The notes: generated by a model not told the origin, from the sequence alone. Shown: positions 30,583 through 42,378, counted from the first letter of the stretch. The stretch: 61,546 nt of DNA from Paenibacillus montanisoli (GCF_003268025.1 NZ_QLUW01000009.1:1-61546); one strand, 5' to 3'. Translations and numbers: made by a program.

Positions 30583-33500
30583 TTAAGATTCAACCGGTAC
30601 GCTCTCGGCTTCTACTTGAAGCTCTTCCAAGGTTTGCTCATCATCCATGCCGGCAACATGCACGCTGCGATAGCGTTGCATGCCTGTACCTGCAGGAATG
30701 AGCTTACCGATGATAACATTCTCTTTCAAACCGAGCAATTGGTCGACTTTTCCTTTGATCGCGGCATCCGTCAAGACACGTGTCGTCTCTTGGAAGGAAG
30801 CTGCGGACAAGAAGGAGTCCGTCTCCAGCGAGGCTTTCGTAATACCAAGCAATACCGGCTTCGCAACAGCCGGCTCTTTGCCGGACAAGATTGCTTCGCG
30901 GTTCGCGGCTTCATACTCGTGAATATCAACAAATGCGCCCGGCAACAGCGTTGTGTCGCCTGCATCTACGATACGGATTTTGCGAAGCATCTGCTTCACC
31001 ATAACCTCGATGTGCTTATCGTTGATTTCTACACCTTGGTTCCGGTAAACGCGCTGAACTTCCTGTAGAATGTAGTTCTGTACGCCACGGATCCCTTTAA
31101 TGCGGAGCATATCCTTCGGATCGATCGAACCGTCTGTGAGCTCGTCACCTGCTTCGATTTGTCTTCCTTTGACTGCGCGGATACGCGAGCCATAGCTGAC
31201 CGCGTACACTTTCGATTCTGCTTCGCCTTGGACTTCGATTTCACGGCGATCCTTCGTTTCGCGGATATCTTTAATAACCCCGTCGATTTCGGAAATGATC
31301 GCTTGGCCTTTCGGGTTACGCGCTTCGAAAAGCTCTTGGATACGCGGCAAACCTTGCGTGATGTCATCGCCGGCTACACCGCCGGTGTGGAACGTACGCA
31401 TCGTGAGCTGCGTTCCCGGCTCCCCGATCGATTGGGCGGCGATAATGCCGACCGCTTCGCCGATCTCAACGAATTTGCCTGTAGCCAGGTTGCGTCCGTA
31501 GCAAATCTTACATACGCCATGGCGGGCACGGCAGCTAAGAACGGAACGGATTTGCAGGCTCTCAACGCCGGCAGCAATGAGTTCCTCCGCTTTGTTGGAG
31601 TCAATCAGCTGGTTGCGATGAAGAATAACTTCGCCGGTTTGCGGATTACGGACAGTTTCGAAGGAGTAGCGGCCTTCAATACGGTCGTACAGATCCTCGA
31701 TGACCTCTTTACCGTCTTGAATTTTGCTAACCCGGAAGCCTTTATCCGTACCGCAATCGTCTTCGCGAACGATAACGTCCTGCGCAACGTCGACGAGACG
31801 GCGGGTCAGGTAACCGGAGTCCGCGGTACGAAGCGCCGTATCGGCAAGACCTTTACGCGCACCGTGCGTCGAGATGAAGTACTCGAGTACCGTCAGGCCT
31901 TCACGGAAGTTCGATTTGATTGGCAACTCGATGATCCGGCCGGATGGGTTGGCCATCAGACCACGCATGCCGCCTAGCTGCGTAATTTGCGATTTGTTAC
32001 CCCGTGCTTTAGAGTCCACCATGAGCATGATGGAATTGTAACGATCCATCGATTTCATGAGAATATCCGTAATTTGATCTTTGGTTTTGCTCCAAATCTC
32101 AATTACACGGTCATAACGTTCTTCGTTCGTAATCAAACCGCGGCGGTATTGATTCGAAACGACTTTAACCTTATCTTCGGATTCCTTCAAGATATCTTGC
32201 TTCTCAGGAGGTACGACAACGTCAGCAACCGCAACCGTTATGCCTGCGCGAGTCGAGTACGTAAAGCCGAGTTCCTTGATCTTGTCAAGCATCATCGAAG
32301 TTTTAGTTGTATGGTATTGACGGAAACACTCCGCGATAATTTGTCCGAGGTACTCTTTGCCGACGCCGCCGACTTGCGGCAAAGCATCCATAAACTTCAG
32401 CAAATCTGCGCCTTTATCATGGACAAAATATTTATCCGGGGTTCCCTGCAGCAAGTTCACCTTGGAAGGCTCGTTGATGTAAGGGAAGTCAGCCGGGTAA
32501 ATTTCATTGAAGATTACTTTACCGACCGTTGTGCAAATCAGCGCCTTCTGCTGTGCATCCGTGAAGGACGTTTTCTTCAACACTTTAACCGGAATAAAGA
32601 TCCTAGCATGCAACGAGACGATACCGCGCTGGTAAGCCGAAATGGCTTCGTTAACGGTAGCAAATACCGAGCCGCTGCCTTTGCCATCTTTGTTATCCAT
32701 CGTCAAGTAGAAGCTGCCGAGAACCATATCCTGCGATGGCGTTACGACCGGCTTGCCGTCTTTCGGGTTCAAAATGTTGCCCGATGCCAGCATCAGCAAA
32801 CGCGCTTCTGCTTGCGCTTCAGCGGAAAGCGGTACGTGCACGGCCATTTGGTCACCGTCGAAGTCAGCGTTATACGCCGTACAAACGAGCGGATGAAGTT
32901 TAATGGCCTTACCTTCTACAAGGATCGGTTCAAACGCTTGGATACCCAAACGGTGAAGGGTCGGGGCACGGTTCAGGAGAACCGGGTGTTCCTTGATGAC
33001 CTCTTCAAGCACATCCCACACTTCAGGGCTTACGCGTTCAACTTTGCGCTTCGCGCTCTTGATGTTATGGGCAAGGCCTTTATTCACAAGCTCTTTCATG
33101 ACGAACGGCTTGAACAGCTCAAGCGCCATTTCCTTTGGCAAGCCGCATTGGAACATTTTCAGGTTTGGACCTACGACGATAACGGAACGACCGGAATAGT
33201 CAACCCGTTTACCGAGCAAGTTCTGACGGAAACGTCCTTGCTTACCTTTCAGCATGTGGCTGAGCGATTTCAACGGACGGTTACCCGGGCCCGTTACCGG
33301 ACGGCCGCGGCGGCCGTTATCGATCAATGCGTCAACCGCTTCTTGAAGCATACGCTTCTCGTTCTGCACGATAATATCCGGCGCACCGAGATCGAGCAAA
33401 CGTTTCAGACGGTTGTTGCGGTTAATAACACGACGATACAAGTCATTCAAGTCGGACGTTGCGAAACGTCCGCCATCAAGCTGTACCATTGGACGAAGCT

Positions 33501-34209
33501 CCGGCGGAATAACCGGCAGCACATCAAGGATCATCCATTCCGGCATATTGCCTGAGTTGCGGAATGCTTCGATTACTTCAAGGCGCTTGATCGCACGGTT
33601 GCGGCGCTGGCCTTGAGCGGTACGAAGATCTTCTTTCAGTGTTTCAAGCTCACGCTCAACATCAATGTCTTGAAGCAGCTTCTTGACCGCTTCCGCACCC
33701 ATGCCAGCATGGAAGCCATAGCCGTACTTCTCGCGGTAGCTGCGGTATTCCTTCTCGGAGAGCAGTTGCTTTTTCTCAAGCGGCGTATCTCCTGGATCCG
33801 TTACCACATATGATGCAAAATAGATGATCTCTTCAAGCGAACGAGGCGACATATCCAGCGCCAGCCCCATACGGCTTGGAATCCCTTTGAAATACCAGAT
33901 ATGGGATACAGGAGCAGCAAGCTCGATATGGCCCATACGCTCACGGCGAACTTTCGCGCGGGTTACTTCAACGCCGCAACGGTCACAAACGACGCCTTTA
34001 TAGCGAACGCGCTTGTATTTGCCGCAATGACATTCCCAGTCTTTCGTCGGTCCGAAAATCTTTTCGCAGAAAAGACCTTCTTTCTCCGGTTTCAACGTCC
34101 TGTAATTGATCGTTTCCGGTTTCTTTACTTCTCCGCGGGACCACGATCGGATTTTATCCGGAGATGCCAATCCAATCTTCATATACTCGAAGTTGTTCAC
34201 GTCCAACAA
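30583..34209 (-). CDS. rpoC: RNA polymerase beta' subunit
   Basis: 1208 residues. N-terminal zinc ribbon Cys60, Cys62, Cys75 and Cys78; catalytic Mg-binding loop [13 protein letters not shown]; second zinc site [13 protein letters not shown]; bridge helix and trigger-loop region are present. The start is a TTG at 34209 ([13 protein letters not shown]) with AAGGAGG 8 bases upstream; no suitable ATG exists. The long antisense open frames over this gene are codon-usage shadows. Confidence 0.99.
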   Translation of the reverse strand: MLDVNNFEYMKIGLASPDKIRSWSRGEVKKPETINYRTLKPEKEGLFCEKIFGPTKDWECHCGKYKRVRYKGVVCDRCGVEVTRAKVRRERMGHIELAAPVSHIWYFKGIPSRMGLALDMSPRSLEEIIYFASYVVTDPGDTPLEKKQLLSEKEYRSYREKYGYGFHAGMGAEAVKKLLQDIDVERELETLKEDLRTAQGQRRNRAIKRLEVIEAFRNSGNMPEWMILDVLPVIPPELRPMVQLDGGRFATSDLNDLYRRVINRNNRLKRLLDLGAPDIIVQNEKRMLQEAVDALIDNGRRGRPVTGPGNRPLKSLSHMLKGKQGRFRQNLLGKRVDYSGRSVIVVGPNLKMFQCGLPKEMALELFKPFVMKELVNKGLAHNIKSAKRKVERVSPEVWDVLEEVIKEHPVLLNRAPTLHRLGIQAFEPILVEGKAIKLHPLVCTAYNADFDGDQMAVHVPLSAEAQAEARLLMLASGNILNPKDGKPVVTPSQDMVLGSFYLTMDNKDGKGSGSVFATVNEAISAYQRGIVSLHARIFIPVKVLKKTSFTDAQQKALICTTVGKVIFNEIYPADFPYINEPSKVNLLQGTPDKYFVHDKGADLLKFMDALPQVGGVGKEYLGQIIAECFRQYHTTKTSMMLDKIKELGFTYSTRAGITVAVADVVVPPEKQDILKESEDKVKVVSNQYRRGLITNEERYDRVIEIWSKTKDQITDILMKSMDRYNSIMLMVDSKARGNKSQITQLGGMRGLMANPSGRIIELPIKSNFREGLTVLEYFISTHGARKGLADTALRTADSGYLTRRLVDVAQDVIVREDDCGTDKGFRVSKIQDGKEVIEDLYDRIEGRYSFETVRNPQTGEVILHRNQLIDSNKAEELIAAGVESLQIRSVLSCRARHGVCKICYGRNLATGKFVEIGEAVGIIAAQSIGEPGTQLTMRTFHTGGVAGDDITQGLPRIQELFEARNPKGQAIISEIDGVIKDIRETKDRREIEVQGEAESKVYAVSYGSRIRAVKGRQIEAGDELTDGSIDPKDMLRIKGIRGVQNYILQEVQRVYRNQGVEINDKHIEVMVKQMLRKIRIVDAGDTTLLPGAFVDIHEYEAANREAILSGKEPAVAKPVLLGITKASLETDSFLSAASFQETTRVLTDAAIKGKVDQLLGLKENVIIGKLIPAGTGMQRYRSVHVAGMDDEQTLEELQVEAESVPVES

Positions 34210-34271
34210 GGAGCAACCCTCCTTCGTCATGGTTCACTAATATGCTGTATTTAATGCCGTTTAAGGCTAAA

Positions 34272-34292
34272 GGAGCGCTGCACAGCGGCTCC
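34272..34292 (-). other. Hairpin in the rpoB-rpoC gap
   Basis: GGAGCCGCTG/CAGCGCTCC with a one-base bulge in the 154-bp intergenic region, followed by only TTT. Possibly an attenuator or processing site adjusting the beta to beta' ratio. Confidence 0.5.
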
Positions 34293-34363
34293 CTCAGCTT
34301 TCATATCCGCCCGTGAAGTTGGATCGGCATGCTTATGACTTTCGGCAGGCAAGGCAGCAGCGA

Positions 34364-37300
34364 TTACTCGACGCCGACTTCCGCGCCTTCCAGATTGAGG
34401 TTCAGCTTGTCAGTCGCCGCATCGTCCTCATCGTCGATCTCTTTCATTTCGATCTCTTCTTCGTTCTCGGTCAGGATTTTAACGTCCATGCCCAAGCTTT
34501 GAAGCTCTTTGATCAAAACTTTGAAGGATTCCGGAACGCCCGGTTCAGGTACGTTCTCGCCTTTCACGATCGATTCGTACGTTTTGACACGGCCGACGAC
34601 GTCATCGGATTTCACGGTCAAAATTTCTTGCAGCGTATAGGCGGCGCCGTAAGCTTCAAGCGCCCATACTTCCATCTCCCCGAAACGCTGGCCGCCGAAC
34701 TGTGCTTTACCACCCAGCGGCTGCTGCGTAACAAGCGAGTAAGGGCCAGTGGAACGAGCATGGATTTTATCGTCAACCATGTGCGCCAGCTTGATCATGT
34801 ACATGACGCCGACCGTAACTTCACGCTCAAACGGCTCACCGGAGCGTCCGTCGTAAAGAATAGTCTTACCGTTGCGCTGCATGCCCGATTCTTCCATCGT
34901 ATCGAACACGTCATACTCGCGCGCTCCGTCGAATACAGGCGTTGCAGAATGGATGCCAAGACGTTTGCAAGCCATACCCAAGTGAACTTCAAGCACTTGA
35001 CCGATGTTCATACGGGATGGTACGCCGAGCGGGTTAAGAACAACCTCTACAGGCGTGCCGTCCGGCAGGAATGGCATATCTTCTTCCGGAAGGATACGGG
35101 CGATAACCCCTTTGTTACCATGGCGTCCCGCCATTTTGTCGCCTTCGGAGATTTTACGTTTTTGAGCGATATAAGCGCGAACCAGCTGATTTACGCCCGG
35201 CGGCAGTTCGTCGCCATTCTCGCGGGTAAATACTTTCACGTCGACAACGATACCGTCGGTACCATGCGGTACGCGCAAGCTCGTGTCACGCACTTCGCGT
35301 GCCTTCTCACCGAAAATCGCATGCAGCAAACGCTCTTCCGCCGTCAGCTCCGTTACGCCTTTAGGCGTTACTTTACCGACAAGGATGTCGCCAGCATTGA
35401 TTTCGGCACCGACACGGATAATGCCGCGCTCATCCAAATTGCGAAGCGCTTCTTCGCCGACATTCGGAATATCGCGCGTAATTTCTTCCGGTCCGAGCTT
35501 CGTGTCACGCGCTTCCGATTCATATTCCTCGATATGAATGGAGGTGTACACATCCTCTTTGACCAGTTTCTCGCTCAGCAGGATCGCATCCTCGTAGTTG
35601 TAGCCTTCCCACGTCATGAATGCAACGACAACGTTGCGGCCGAGCGCCAATTCGCCCATTTCGGTGGAAGGACCGTCAGCCAGGATGTCACCTTTCTTCA
35701 CGATGTCGCCTTTATGGCAAATTGGACGTTGGTTGATGCACGTACCTTGGTTGGAGCGCATAAATTTATGCAGCTTCATCTTCACAAGGTCGCCGGTAAC
35801 CGGCTTGCCGTCCACCGTCTCGACGCGGCGCAGCCAAATTTCGTTGGCCGATACGCGCTCGATGACGCCGTCATATTTCGAAACGATACATACGCCCGAG
35901 TCTTTAGCAGACTTATGCTCCATCCCCGTACCGACAAGCGGCGACTTCGGAATGAGAAGCGGTACGGCCTGCCGCTGCATGTTGGATCCCATGAGCGCAC
36001 GGTTGGAGTCATCGTTCTCGAGGAACGGAATGAGCGCCGTAGCGACGGAAACAACCTGTTTAGGCGATACGTCCATATAGTCAACGCGTTCAGTAGGCAT
36101 GGTCAAAATGTTGTCTGCCTGCTTATTGTAACGAACGATTACAGCGTCATCGAGGAACTTGCCCTCATCGGTAAGCTTCGCGTTCGCTTGCGCGATGACG
36201 TAGTTATCTTCTTCATCCGCAGTCAGGTAGGCAATTTGCTCCGTTACGATAGCCGTCTTAGGATCTACCCAGCGGTAAGGAGCTTCGATAAAGCCGTATT
36301 CGTTGATTCGCGCGAAAGTCGACAAGGAGTTGATTAGACCAATGTTCGGTCCCTCCGGCGTCTCGATCGGACACATACGGCCGTAGTGAGAATTATGAAC
36401 GTCACGAACCTCGAAGCCCGCGCGCTCACGCGTCAAACCGCCCGGTCCTAGAGCAGACAAACGTCGTTTGTGCGTCAACTCGGCAAGCGGGTTCGTTTGG
36501 TCCATAAACTGCGACAGCTGGGACGAACCGAAGAACTCTTTAATCGACGCAATGACTGGACGGATATTGATCAGTGCCTGCGGAGTAATCGCATTGGCGT
36601 CCTGAATGGACATCCGCTCGCGAACAACGCGTTCCATACGGGACAAACCGATCCGGAACTGGTTCTGAAGCAGCTCGCCGACAGAACGAAGACGACGGTT
36701 GCCCAGGTGGTCAATATCATCCGTGCTTCCAACGCCATGCAGCAGGTTGATGAAATAGTTAATGGAAGCAATTATATCAGCAGGAGTAATATGCTTTACT
36801 GCCTTGTCTATGATGCCATTGGCAATAATCTTGATGACTTTGCTCTCATCCTCTGGTGAGAATACACTCACAGTTTGAAGAGGAATACTATCCGCATCAA
36901 GCACGCCATTTGCCACATTATAGGTTTTGAAGCCTACGTCACTCTCCAAATGCGGGATGAGCTCATCCAGCAAACGACGGTCAACAAGCTGACCGGCCTC
37001 CGCCAAAATTTCACCCGTAGCCGGATCGAACAACGTTTCCGCCAACCGTTGGTTAAACAAACGGTTTTTGATGTGCAGCTTCTTATTGATTTTGTATCGG
37101 CCTACGTTAGCCAAATCGTAACGCTTCGGATCAAAGAAGCGCGCTACTAGCAGGCTCTTTGCGTTATCCAATGTCGGCGGCTCGCCCGGACGGAGTCTTT
37201 CGTAAATCTCGATAAGAGCTTTTTCCGTGGAATCGGTGTTATCCTTATCCAGGGTGTTGCGAATATATTCGTCATGGCCCAGCAATTCCAAAATCTCGGC

Positions 37301-37909
37301 GTCCGTGCCATAGCCAAGCGCGCGAAGCAGAACCGTAACCGGAATCTTCCGAGTGCGGTCGATCCGGACATAGATGATGTCCTTCGCATCGGTTTCAAGT
37401 TCCAGCCATGCGCCGCGGTTCGGGATGACCGTAGCCGTGTAATTTCTCTTGCCGTTTTTGTCCACTTTCGTGCTAAAGTAAACGCTAGGTGAACGTACCA
37501 ATTGGCTGACGATAACGCGTTCCGCGCCATTAATAATAAATGTGCCCGTCTCGGTCATCAGCGGGAAATCGCCCATGAACACTTCTTGCTCTTTCACTTC
37601 GCCGGTTTCCTTGTTAATGAGTCGAACCTTCACACGCAGCGGTGCTGCATAGGTCACGTCGCGTTCTTTCGACTCATCGACAGAATACTTAGGCTCGCCA
37701 AGTGAATAGTCGATGAACTCAAGCATCAAATTTCCTGTAAAATCCTGAATCGGCGAGATGTCTTGGAAAAGCTCTAGCAAGTCCTTCTCCAAAAACTTCT
37801 CATACGATTTTTGTTGGATTTCAATCAGGTTCGGAACTTCGAGCACCTCGCGGATGCGGGCATAGCTTCTACGCGTGCGACGCCCATACTGAACAAGTTG
37901 TCCTGCCAA
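34364..37909 (-). CDS. rpoB: RNA polymerase beta subunit
   Basis: 1181 residues if started at the TTG at 37909 ([19 protein letters not shown]), which aligns with the B. subtilis N-terminus and has GAGGGGTGAGG just upstream; ATG 37927 is the alternative but lacks an SD. The rifampicin pocket reads [20 protein letters not shown], the sensitive type. The C-terminal extension ends in a strongly acidic tail ([15 protein letters not shown]), as in Bacilli. Followed by rpoC after 154 bp. Confidence 0.98.
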   Translation of the reverse strand: MAGQLVQYGRRTRRSYARIREVLEVPNLIEIQQKSYEKFLEKDLLELFQDISPIQDFTGNLMLEFIDYSLGEPKYSVDESKERDVTYAAPLRVKVRLINKETGEVKEQEVFMGDFPLMTETGTFIINGAERVIVSQLVRSPSVYFSTKVDKNGKRNYTATVIPNRGAWLELETDAKDIIYVRIDRTRKIPVTVLLRALGYGTDAEILELLGHDEYIRNTLDKDNTDSTEKALIEIYERLRPGEPPTLDNAKSLLVARFFDPKRYDLANVGRYKINKKLHIKNRLFNQRLAETLFDPATGEILAEAGQLVDRRLLDELIPHLESDVGFKTYNVANGVLDADSIPLQTVSVFSPEDESKVIKIIANGIIDKAVKHITPADIIASINYFINLLHGVGSTDDIDHLGNRRLRSVGELLQNQFRIGLSRMERVVRERMSIQDANAITPQALINIRPVIASIKEFFGSSQLSQFMDQTNPLAELTHKRRLSALGPGGLTRERAGFEVRDVHNSHYGRMCPIETPEGPNIGLINSLSTFARINEYGFIEAPYRWVDPKTAIVTEQIAYLTADEEDNYVIAQANAKLTDEGKFLDDAVIVRYNKQADNILTMPTERVDYMDVSPKQVVSVATALIPFLENDDSNRALMGSNMQRQAVPLLIPKSPLVGTGMEHKSAKDSGVCIVSKYDGVIERVSANEIWLRRVETVDGKPVTGDLVKMKLHKFMRSNQGTCINQRPICHKGDIVKKGDILADGPSTEMGELALGRNVVVAFMTWEGYNYEDAILLSEKLVKEDVYTSIHIEEYESEARDTKLGPEEITRDIPNVGEEALRNLDERGIIRVGAEINAGDILVGKVTPKGVTELTAEERLLHAIFGEKAREVRDTSLRVPHGTDGIVVDVKVFTRENGDELPPGVNQLVRAYIAQKRKISEGDKMAGRHGNKGVIARILPEEDMPFLPDGTPVEVVLNPLGVPSRMNIGQVLEVHLGMACKRLGIHSATPVFDGAREYDVFDTMEESGMQRNGKTILYDGRSGEPFEREVTVGVMYMIKLAHMVDDKIHARSTGPYSLVTQQPLGGKAQFGGQRFGEMEVWALEAYGAAYTLQEILTVKSDDVVGRVKTYESIVKGENVPEPGVPESFKVLIKELQSLGMDVKILTENEEEIEMKEIDDEDDAATDKLNLNLEGAEVGVE

Positions 37910-38330
37910 CTTAACCTCACCCCTCATGTCTGCTTCACAGAAAGTGAACAATGACCTTGTATAAACAAGCTAAAACATCCACATAGCCCGCCCAAAAATG
38001 AAGCAGGAATGCGAACGTCTATCACATTGTTAAAACCAGAATGTGCAGCAGGCAAATTCTGATTCAAATAAAGAAAAGCCCTTATCGAGAATTCGAAAAA
38101 AGAGCATGCTTCTGTCAGCCGCAACTCTGTGGTACAATAGACCACAACAGTCTCATATCAAGTAATTTTGACGCAAAATGTAAACATTATACGTCAAATC
38201 CGCTTATTCTATACATTAAAATTAGCGCTTGACATTTTAGCGGACTAAAGAGAATGTGCCCATTTTAATGCTGACATTTTATAATGATATCACATTAGAA
38301 GATTCGAGTCAACTAAATGTTGCTCGTTGC
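37910..38330 (-). promoter_or_regulatory. 421-bp rpoB upstream region with candidate promoter
   Basis: The best sigma-A match is TTGATA (38156-38161), 16-bp spacer, TATTGT (38134-38139); its -10 lies inside a TGTGGT/ACCACA hairpin (38129-38147). Another -10-like TATAAT is upstream, at 38186-38191, without a clear -35. Between the promoter and rpoB an AGCATGCT palindrome followed by CTTTTTT looks like a weak pause or attenuator. No gene is visible. Confidence 0.4.
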
Positions 38331-38933
38331 TCAGACTTCCTTTTGTGCCCTTAATATGCGATATCCTTTGTCTTTCGTAACCTCTTCTACGTTCCCAAAA
38401 ACCGCTTCGAGCTTCGCCGCAGCTGACGGCGCCCCCTGCTTCTTCTGGATCACAACCCACATCGAACCTCCCGGTACCAGCAATTCGGCCCCTTCTTCAA
38501 AGATTCGGTGAACGACTTCCTTGCCGGCCCGAATCGGCGGATTCGTGATGATTGTGTCAAAGGCTTGACCCTTAACCCGTTCATAAATATCGCTTTGCAG
38601 CACGGTTGCATTTATGATGCCGTTCAGCTTCACATTCTCCGCTGCCAACGCCACTGCGCGTTCGTTGATGTCCATCATCGTCACATGGCCTTTCGGAGCC
38701 AGCTTTGCAGCCGTAATCCCCATCGGCCCGTATCCGCAGCCGACATCTAGCACCCTAGCATTGTACGAAATTTGAAGCGCATCGACTAGGACTCTGCTGC
38801 CAAAATCAATGCCGCTCTTGGAGAAAACGCCCGAATCCGTCACAAATCGCAGTTTATAGCCGCGCAGCTCGGTTTCAAGGAGATGCCGATCATGTGCGGT
38901 ATTAGGCGTGCGTGTGTAGTAATGGTCTGACAT
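38331..38933 (-). CDS. ybxB: 16S rRNA m2G methyltransferase, RsmC-like (YbxB)
   Basis: 200 residues, class I SAM methyltransferase: motif I VLDVGCGYGPMG (about 59-70) and the N-methyltransferase NPP motif (TNPPIRAG, about 127-134). The single-domain form between rplL and rpoB in Bacilli is annotated as RsmC/YbxB, thought to methylate a guanine of 16S rRNA; target here is by homology only. ATG 38933 has AAGGAGGGAGG upstream. Confidence 0.9.
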   Translation of the reverse strand: MSDHYYTRTPNTAHDRHLLETELRGYKLRFVTDSGVFSKSGIDFGSRVLVDALQISYNARVLDVGCGYGPMGITAAKLAPKGHVTMMDINERAVALAAENVKLNGIINATVLQSDIYERVKGQAFDTIITNPPIRAGKEVVHRIFEEGAELLVPGGSMWVVIQKKQGAPSAAAKLEAVFGNVEEVTKDKGYRILRAQKEV

Positions 38934-38977
38934 CTTGTCCCTCCCTCCTTGAATCGATAGAATCCGTAAAATCAAGG

Positions 38978-39009
38978 AAACCCCTTGAAGCCATGGCTTC
39001 AAGGGGTTT
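38978..39009 (-). terminator. Terminator-like palindrome after rplL
   Basis: A perfect 32-bp palindrome (AAACCCCTTGAAGCCA and its complement) 17 bp past the rplL stop. The following U-run is poor (TTTCCTTG), so partial read-through into ybxB is likely. Confidence 0.75.
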
Positions 39010-39026
39010 GCCGCTATAAGCGGTTA

Positions 39027-39389
39027 TTACTTCACTTCTACGGAAGCGCCTGCTTCTTCAAGCTTAGCTTTAACTGCTTCAGCGTCTTCTTTCGATACTT
39101 TTTCTTTGATTGCTTTTGGAGCGCCGTCAACAAGGTCTTTCGCTTCTTTCAGGCCAAGACCTGTGATTTCGCGAACAACTTTGATAACGTTGATTTTGGA
39201 AGCGCCAGCGTTGTTCAGGATTACGTCGAACTCAGTTTGCTCTTCAACTACAGCTGCTGCTGCGCCGCCGCCCATTGCTACAGGTGCTGCTGCTGTTACG
39301 CCGAATTCTTCTTCGATTGCTTTAACTAGGTCGTTCAGTTCCAGAACGTTCATGCCTTTAATGGCTTCCAAGATTTGCTCTTTACTCAT
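39027..39389 (-). CDS. rplL: 50S ribosomal protein L7/L12
   Basis: 120 residues: N-terminal dimerisation domain, Ala/Gly-rich hinge ([12 protein letters not shown]) and the C-terminal domain with [20 protein letters not shown] that recruits GTPase factors. ATG 39389 with GGAGG 8 bases upstream; a GTG five codons earlier lies on the SD. Confidence 0.98.
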   Translation of the reverse strand: MSKEQILEAIKGMNVLELNDLVKAIEEEFGVTAAAPVAMGGGAAAAVVEEQTEFDVILNNAGASKINVIKVVREITGLGLKEAKDLVDGAPKAIKEKVSKEDAEAVKAKLEEAGASVEVK

Positions 39390-39503
39390 GAGATAAACCT
39401 CCAATAGTTTGTTTTGTTGTTTTTTAGATCCGGTATGCCGGTATATTTAGATGAATGCCAAGCCGCCCAAAGGGCGACTCACGCCAATCATCGTCAGATG
39501 ATT

Positions 39504-39532
39504 GCTGTGTCGAGCCGAGCTCGACACACAGC
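39504..39532 (-). other. Hairpin between rplJ and rplL
   Basis: TGTGTCGAGC and its exact complement with a 3-nt loop, extended by GC/GC past a 2-nt bulge. It starts 8 bp after the rplJ stop and no U-run follows. In the L10-L12 mRNA it may help set the four- to six-fold excess of L12. Confidence 0.65.
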
Positions 39533-39540
39533 ATTCATCA

Positions 39541-40038
39541 TTAAGCTTCTTGTTTCTCTGCAACAGCTTTAACTGCAAGAGCAAAGTTGCGCATTGGAGC
39601 TTGAAGCACGCTGAGAAGCATGGAGAGCAAACCTTCGCGGGACGGAAGATCCGCCAGCGCTTTGATTTGGTCCGCGTTGAAGACTTGACCTTCAACTACG
39701 CCGCCCTTCAGTTTAAGTGCGTCGTTCTTCTTAGCGAAGTCCGCCAAAATTTTGGCTGGAGCAACCGCGTCGTCTTTGCTGAATGCTACAGCTGTAGGGC
39801 CAGCAAGAACAGCGTCCAATTCAGTCAGTTCCGCGTTAGCAGTCGCACGGCGAACGAGCGAGTTTTTCAGTACTTGGAACTCGACGTTAGCTTCGCGCAA
39901 TTGTTTACGGAGTTCAGTGACTTGTTTTACGTTAAGACCACGGTAATCAGCAACAACTGTGCTCGAGCTCTCGCGAAGTTTCGCTGTGATCTCAGCAACA
40001 GCAGCTTCTTTACCTTGAATGATTTTTGCGTTTGCCAA
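39541..40038 (-). CDS. rplJ: 50S ribosomal protein L10
   Basis: 165 residues ([18 protein letters not shown] ...), which anchors the L12 dimers to 23S rRNA. The start is a TTG at 40038, 8 bases after GGGAGG; a GTG 9 bases upstream is inside the SD. Expression is controlled by the L10 leader immediately upstream. Confidence 0.98.
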   Translation of the reverse strand: MANAKIIQGKEAAVAEITAKLRESSSTVVADYRGLNVKQVTELRKQLREANVEFQVLKNSLVRRATANAELTELDAVLAGPTAVAFSKDDAVAPAKILADFAKKNDALKLKGGVVEGQVFNADQIKALADLPSREGLLSMLLSVLQAPMRNFALAVKAVAEKQEA

Positions 40039-40104
40039 AATGTACACCTCCCGTTATGTTGTCAACATCCCGATTAATGCAGCGGAATCCTTCCACGCGA
40101 TGCA

Positions 40105-40250
40105 TGAGAAAGGCCCCCGCAGACGAGCGAAGGCCATGATGGTCGTTGATCACTTCAGCCATTGCGGCAAAAGCGCACAAACACGTTTATCATAACACCT
40201 CGGTAGGAAATTAAGCCGTGCGGGCACCTACTGTCTTCGGTATGCATATT
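40105..40250 (-). ncRNA. L10 leader (rplJ autoregulatory RNA)
   Basis: The transcript contains GAAGACAGTAGGTGCC, then CTTAAT and CCTACCGAGGTG, which pair to form the conserved kink-turn-bearing L10 binding stem (40185-40245). Downstream, GGCCTTCGC/GCGGGGGCC (40112-40135, with G-U pairs) followed by TTTCTC looks like the attenuator terminator. L10(L12)4 binding is expected to favour termination. Family membership is firm; the borders are approximate. Confidence 0.85.
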
Positions 40251-40273
40251 CGTTTATCAAATTTCGTTTACTC

Positions 40274-40966
40274 TTAGCGGTACGAAGCAGCGTTCAAACG
40301 CGCGCCAGGACCCATTGTCGAGGAAACGGAAATGTTTTTCAGGTAAACCCCTTTAGCTGCAGCCGGTTTTGCACGGTTGAGCGCATCGATCAGTGCTTTC
40401 AAGTTGTCGTTCAGCTTTTCAGTGTCGAACGATACTTTACCGATTGGTGCGTGGATTTGACCTGCTCTGTCAAGACGGTATTCAATCTTACCAGCCTTGA
40501 TCTCTTGAACGGCTTTAGTAACGTCGAACGTTACTGTACCCGCTTTAGGGTTAGGCATAAGGCCTTTACCGCCGAGGATACGGCCGAGCTTACCAACTTC
40601 AGCCATCATGTCCGGAGTCGCAACGCAAACGTCGAACTCGAACCAGCCTTGTTGGATTTTAGCGATTACGTCAGCATCGCCGACATAATCCGCGCCTGCC
40701 GCTTCTGCTTCTTTGGCTTTATCGCCTTTCGCAAAAACGAGAACGCGCTTAGTTTTACCAGTACCGTGAGGAAGTACAACTACGCCACGAACTGCTTGGT
40801 CTTGTTTCTTAGGGTCTACGCCGAGACGCACAGCAACTTCAACGGTTTCGTCGAACTTCGCTGTAGCGGCTTTCTTAACGAGCTCAATCGCTTCAAGAGA
40901 CTCGTAAGTCGCTTCAGTATCAATCAGCTTTGCAGCTTCAAGATATTTTTTGCCGTGTTTAGCCAT
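40274..40966 (-). CDS. rplA: 50S ribosomal protein L1
   Basis: 230 residues, two-domain protein of the L1 stalk; [16 protein letters not shown] start and [13 protein letters not shown] signature intact. In many bacteria L1 also represses its own mRNA. SD AAGGAGGAG before ATG 40966. Confidence 0.98.
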   Translation of the reverse strand: MAKHGKKYLEAAKLIDTEATYESLEAIELVKKAATAKFDETVEVAVRLGVDPKKQDQAVRGVVVLPHGTGKTKRVLVFAKGDKAKEAEAAGADYVGDADVIAKIQQGWFEFDVCVATPDMMAEVGKLGRILGGKGLMPNPKAGTVTFDVTKAVQEIKAGKIEYRLDRAGQIHAPIGKVSFDTEKLNDNLKALIDALNRAKPAAAKGVYLKNISVSSTMGPGARLNAASYR

Positions 40967-41031
40967 TACAATTCTCCTCCTTGTGTGGTAGTAACGGAAA
41001 ATACCCCAGACGAAACCGGAGATCCTCCCAC

Positions 41032-41084
41032 CTAAACGAAAACGATGTTTCGCTTAGTTCAGACAACGCCATCTGGCGTGTCTC
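41032..41084 (-). other. Two hairpins in the rplK-rplA gap
   Basis: AGAC(A)ACGCC/GGCGT(T)GTCT (41061-41084) and CTAAGCGAAAC/GTTTTCGTTTAG (41032-41057, with G-U). No U-runs. They lie in the 136-bp gap in front of rplA, a plausible place for L1 feedback. Confidence 0.55.
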
Positions 41085-41102
41085 TTGTTTGCCATCAGCG
41101 AA

Positions 41103-41528
41103 TTAGTCTTCGATGACAACGCCCATGCTGCGCGCTGTACCTTCAACCATGCGCATAGCTGCTTCTACAGAAGCTGCGTTGAGGTCAGGCATTTTTTGTT
41201 CAGCGATCTCGCGAACGACAGAACGTTTAACCGTCGCAACTTTCTTCTTGTTCGGCTCACCGGAACCTTTAGCAATCTTAGCAGCTACGCGAAGAAGTAC
41301 TGCAGCCGGCGGCGTTTTCGTTTCGAAAGTGAACGAGCGATCTTCAAAAACAGTGATTACAACCGGGATAATCAAACCAGCTTGATCTGCAGTACGAGCG
41401 TTGAACTCTTTACAGAAAGCCATGATGTTAACCCCTGCTTGACCTAGCGCTGGACCGATCGGCGGAGCCGGATTCGCTTTACCCGCTGGAACTTGCAGTT
41501 TAACCAACTTGATGACCTTTTTTGCCAT
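41103..41528 (-). CDS. rplK: 50S ribosomal protein L11
   Basis: 141 residues ([29 protein letters not shown]), the Pro-rich N-terminal domain binding thiostrepton-type drugs and the RelA-activating region intact. ATG 41528, with GGAGG 8 bases upstream. Confidence 0.98.
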   Translation of the reverse strand: MAKKVIKLVKLQVPAGKANPAPPIGPALGQAGVNIMAFCKEFNARTADQAGLIIPVVITVFEDRSFTFETKTPPAAVLLRVAAKIAKGSGEPNKKKVATVKRSVVREIAEQKMPDLNAASVEAAMRMVEGTARSMGVVIED

Positions 41529-41579
41529 GATGAACACCTCCTTGCCGTAGTAATCACATGACGGAACAAGAAACTAGCG

Positions 41580-42122
41580 TTAAACCTTCTCTACTTGACC
41601 GTAGTCCAGCTCAACCGGCGTCTCTCTGCCGAACATGTTGACATGCACCTTCAGCTTGCTTTTGTCGAGCAGAATTTCTTCCACCGTTCCGACAAAATTA
41701 GCGAATGGCCCGACTTTAACACGTACCGTCTCCTTCAGATCGAATTCGATCTTCGGCTTCGGCTCTTCCATGCCCATATGGCGCAAAATCTGTTCCACTT
41801 CATCAGGCAAAAGCGGAGTAGGTTTCGAGCCCGAGCCGGTTGAACCGACAAATCCGGTTACGCCGGGAGTGTTGCGAACGACATACCAGGAATCATCCGT
41901 TTGAATCATTTCCACCAGAACATAGCCGGGGTAAACTTTACGCATGACGGTCTTTTTCTTGCCGTCTTTGTTTACCACTTCTTCTTCCATCGGAACAAGC
42001 ACACGGAAGATCTTGTCCTCCATGCCCATGGATTCAACGCGCTTCTCCAGGTTTGCCTTTACTTTGTTCTCATACCCTGAGTAGGTGTGAACAACATACC
42101 ATCTTTTCTCCATCGTTTCCAT
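41580..42122 (-). CDS. nusG: Transcription termination/antitermination protein NusG
   Basis: 180 residues: NGN domain (RWYVVHTYSGYENKV near the start) that binds RNA polymerase, and a C-terminal KOW domain (VKVGPFANFVGTVEEI). Promotes pausing and termination and couples to ribosomes. GGGTGG is 6 bases from ATG 42122; ATG 42113 would give the shorter MEKRWYVV form. Confidence 0.97.
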   Translation of the reverse strand: METMEKRWYVVHTYSGYENKVKANLEKRVESMGMEDKIFRVLVPMEEEVVNKDGKKKTVMRKVYPGYVLVEMIQTDDSWYVVRNTPGVTGFVGSTGSGSKPTPLLPDEVEQILRHMGMEEPKPKIEFDLKETVRVKVGPFANFVGTVEEILLDKSKLKVHVNMFGRETPVELDYGQVEKV

Positions 42123-42145
42123 AACCAGCCACCCTTGGCCCCTTC

Positions 42146-42355
42146 TTAAACAATCAGTTCGACCAATGCGGAAATCCCGATGTCAAGAACCCAGAAGTAA
42201 ATTGTTACCGCTATAATCGTGACTAACACAACGAGTGTATAGCTTGTCAATTCCTTACGGCTCGGCCAGCGGACTTTCTTCAGTTCCGCGAAGCTGTCGG
42301 TGAAGAAGGAAAAAGTCGACCCGAAGCTCTGCTTCAGTTTAGCTAAAAATGCCAC
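42146..42355 (-). CDS. secE: Preprotein translocase subunit SecE
   Basis: 69 residues with the conserved amphipathic helix FAELKKVRWPSRKELTSYT and one membrane segment (about 43-62). It clamps SecY. The start is uncertain: GTG 42355 sits 10 bases after GGAGG; GTGs at 42361 and 42364 are too close to it. 23 bp before nusG. Confidence 0.95.
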   Translation of the reverse strand: MAFLAKLKQSFGSTFSFFTDSFAELKKVRWPSRKELTSYTLVVLVTIIAVTIYFWVLDIGISALVELIV

Positions 42356-42378
42356 GTCCACCACACCTCCATATTGAC

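Noticed and set aside
34313..36337. Long plus-strand open frame over rpoB (674 codons), and similar frames over rpoC, fusA and tuf
   Set aside because: They lie exactly antisense to highly conserved genes, have no SD, and encode low-complexity compositions typical of shadow frames.
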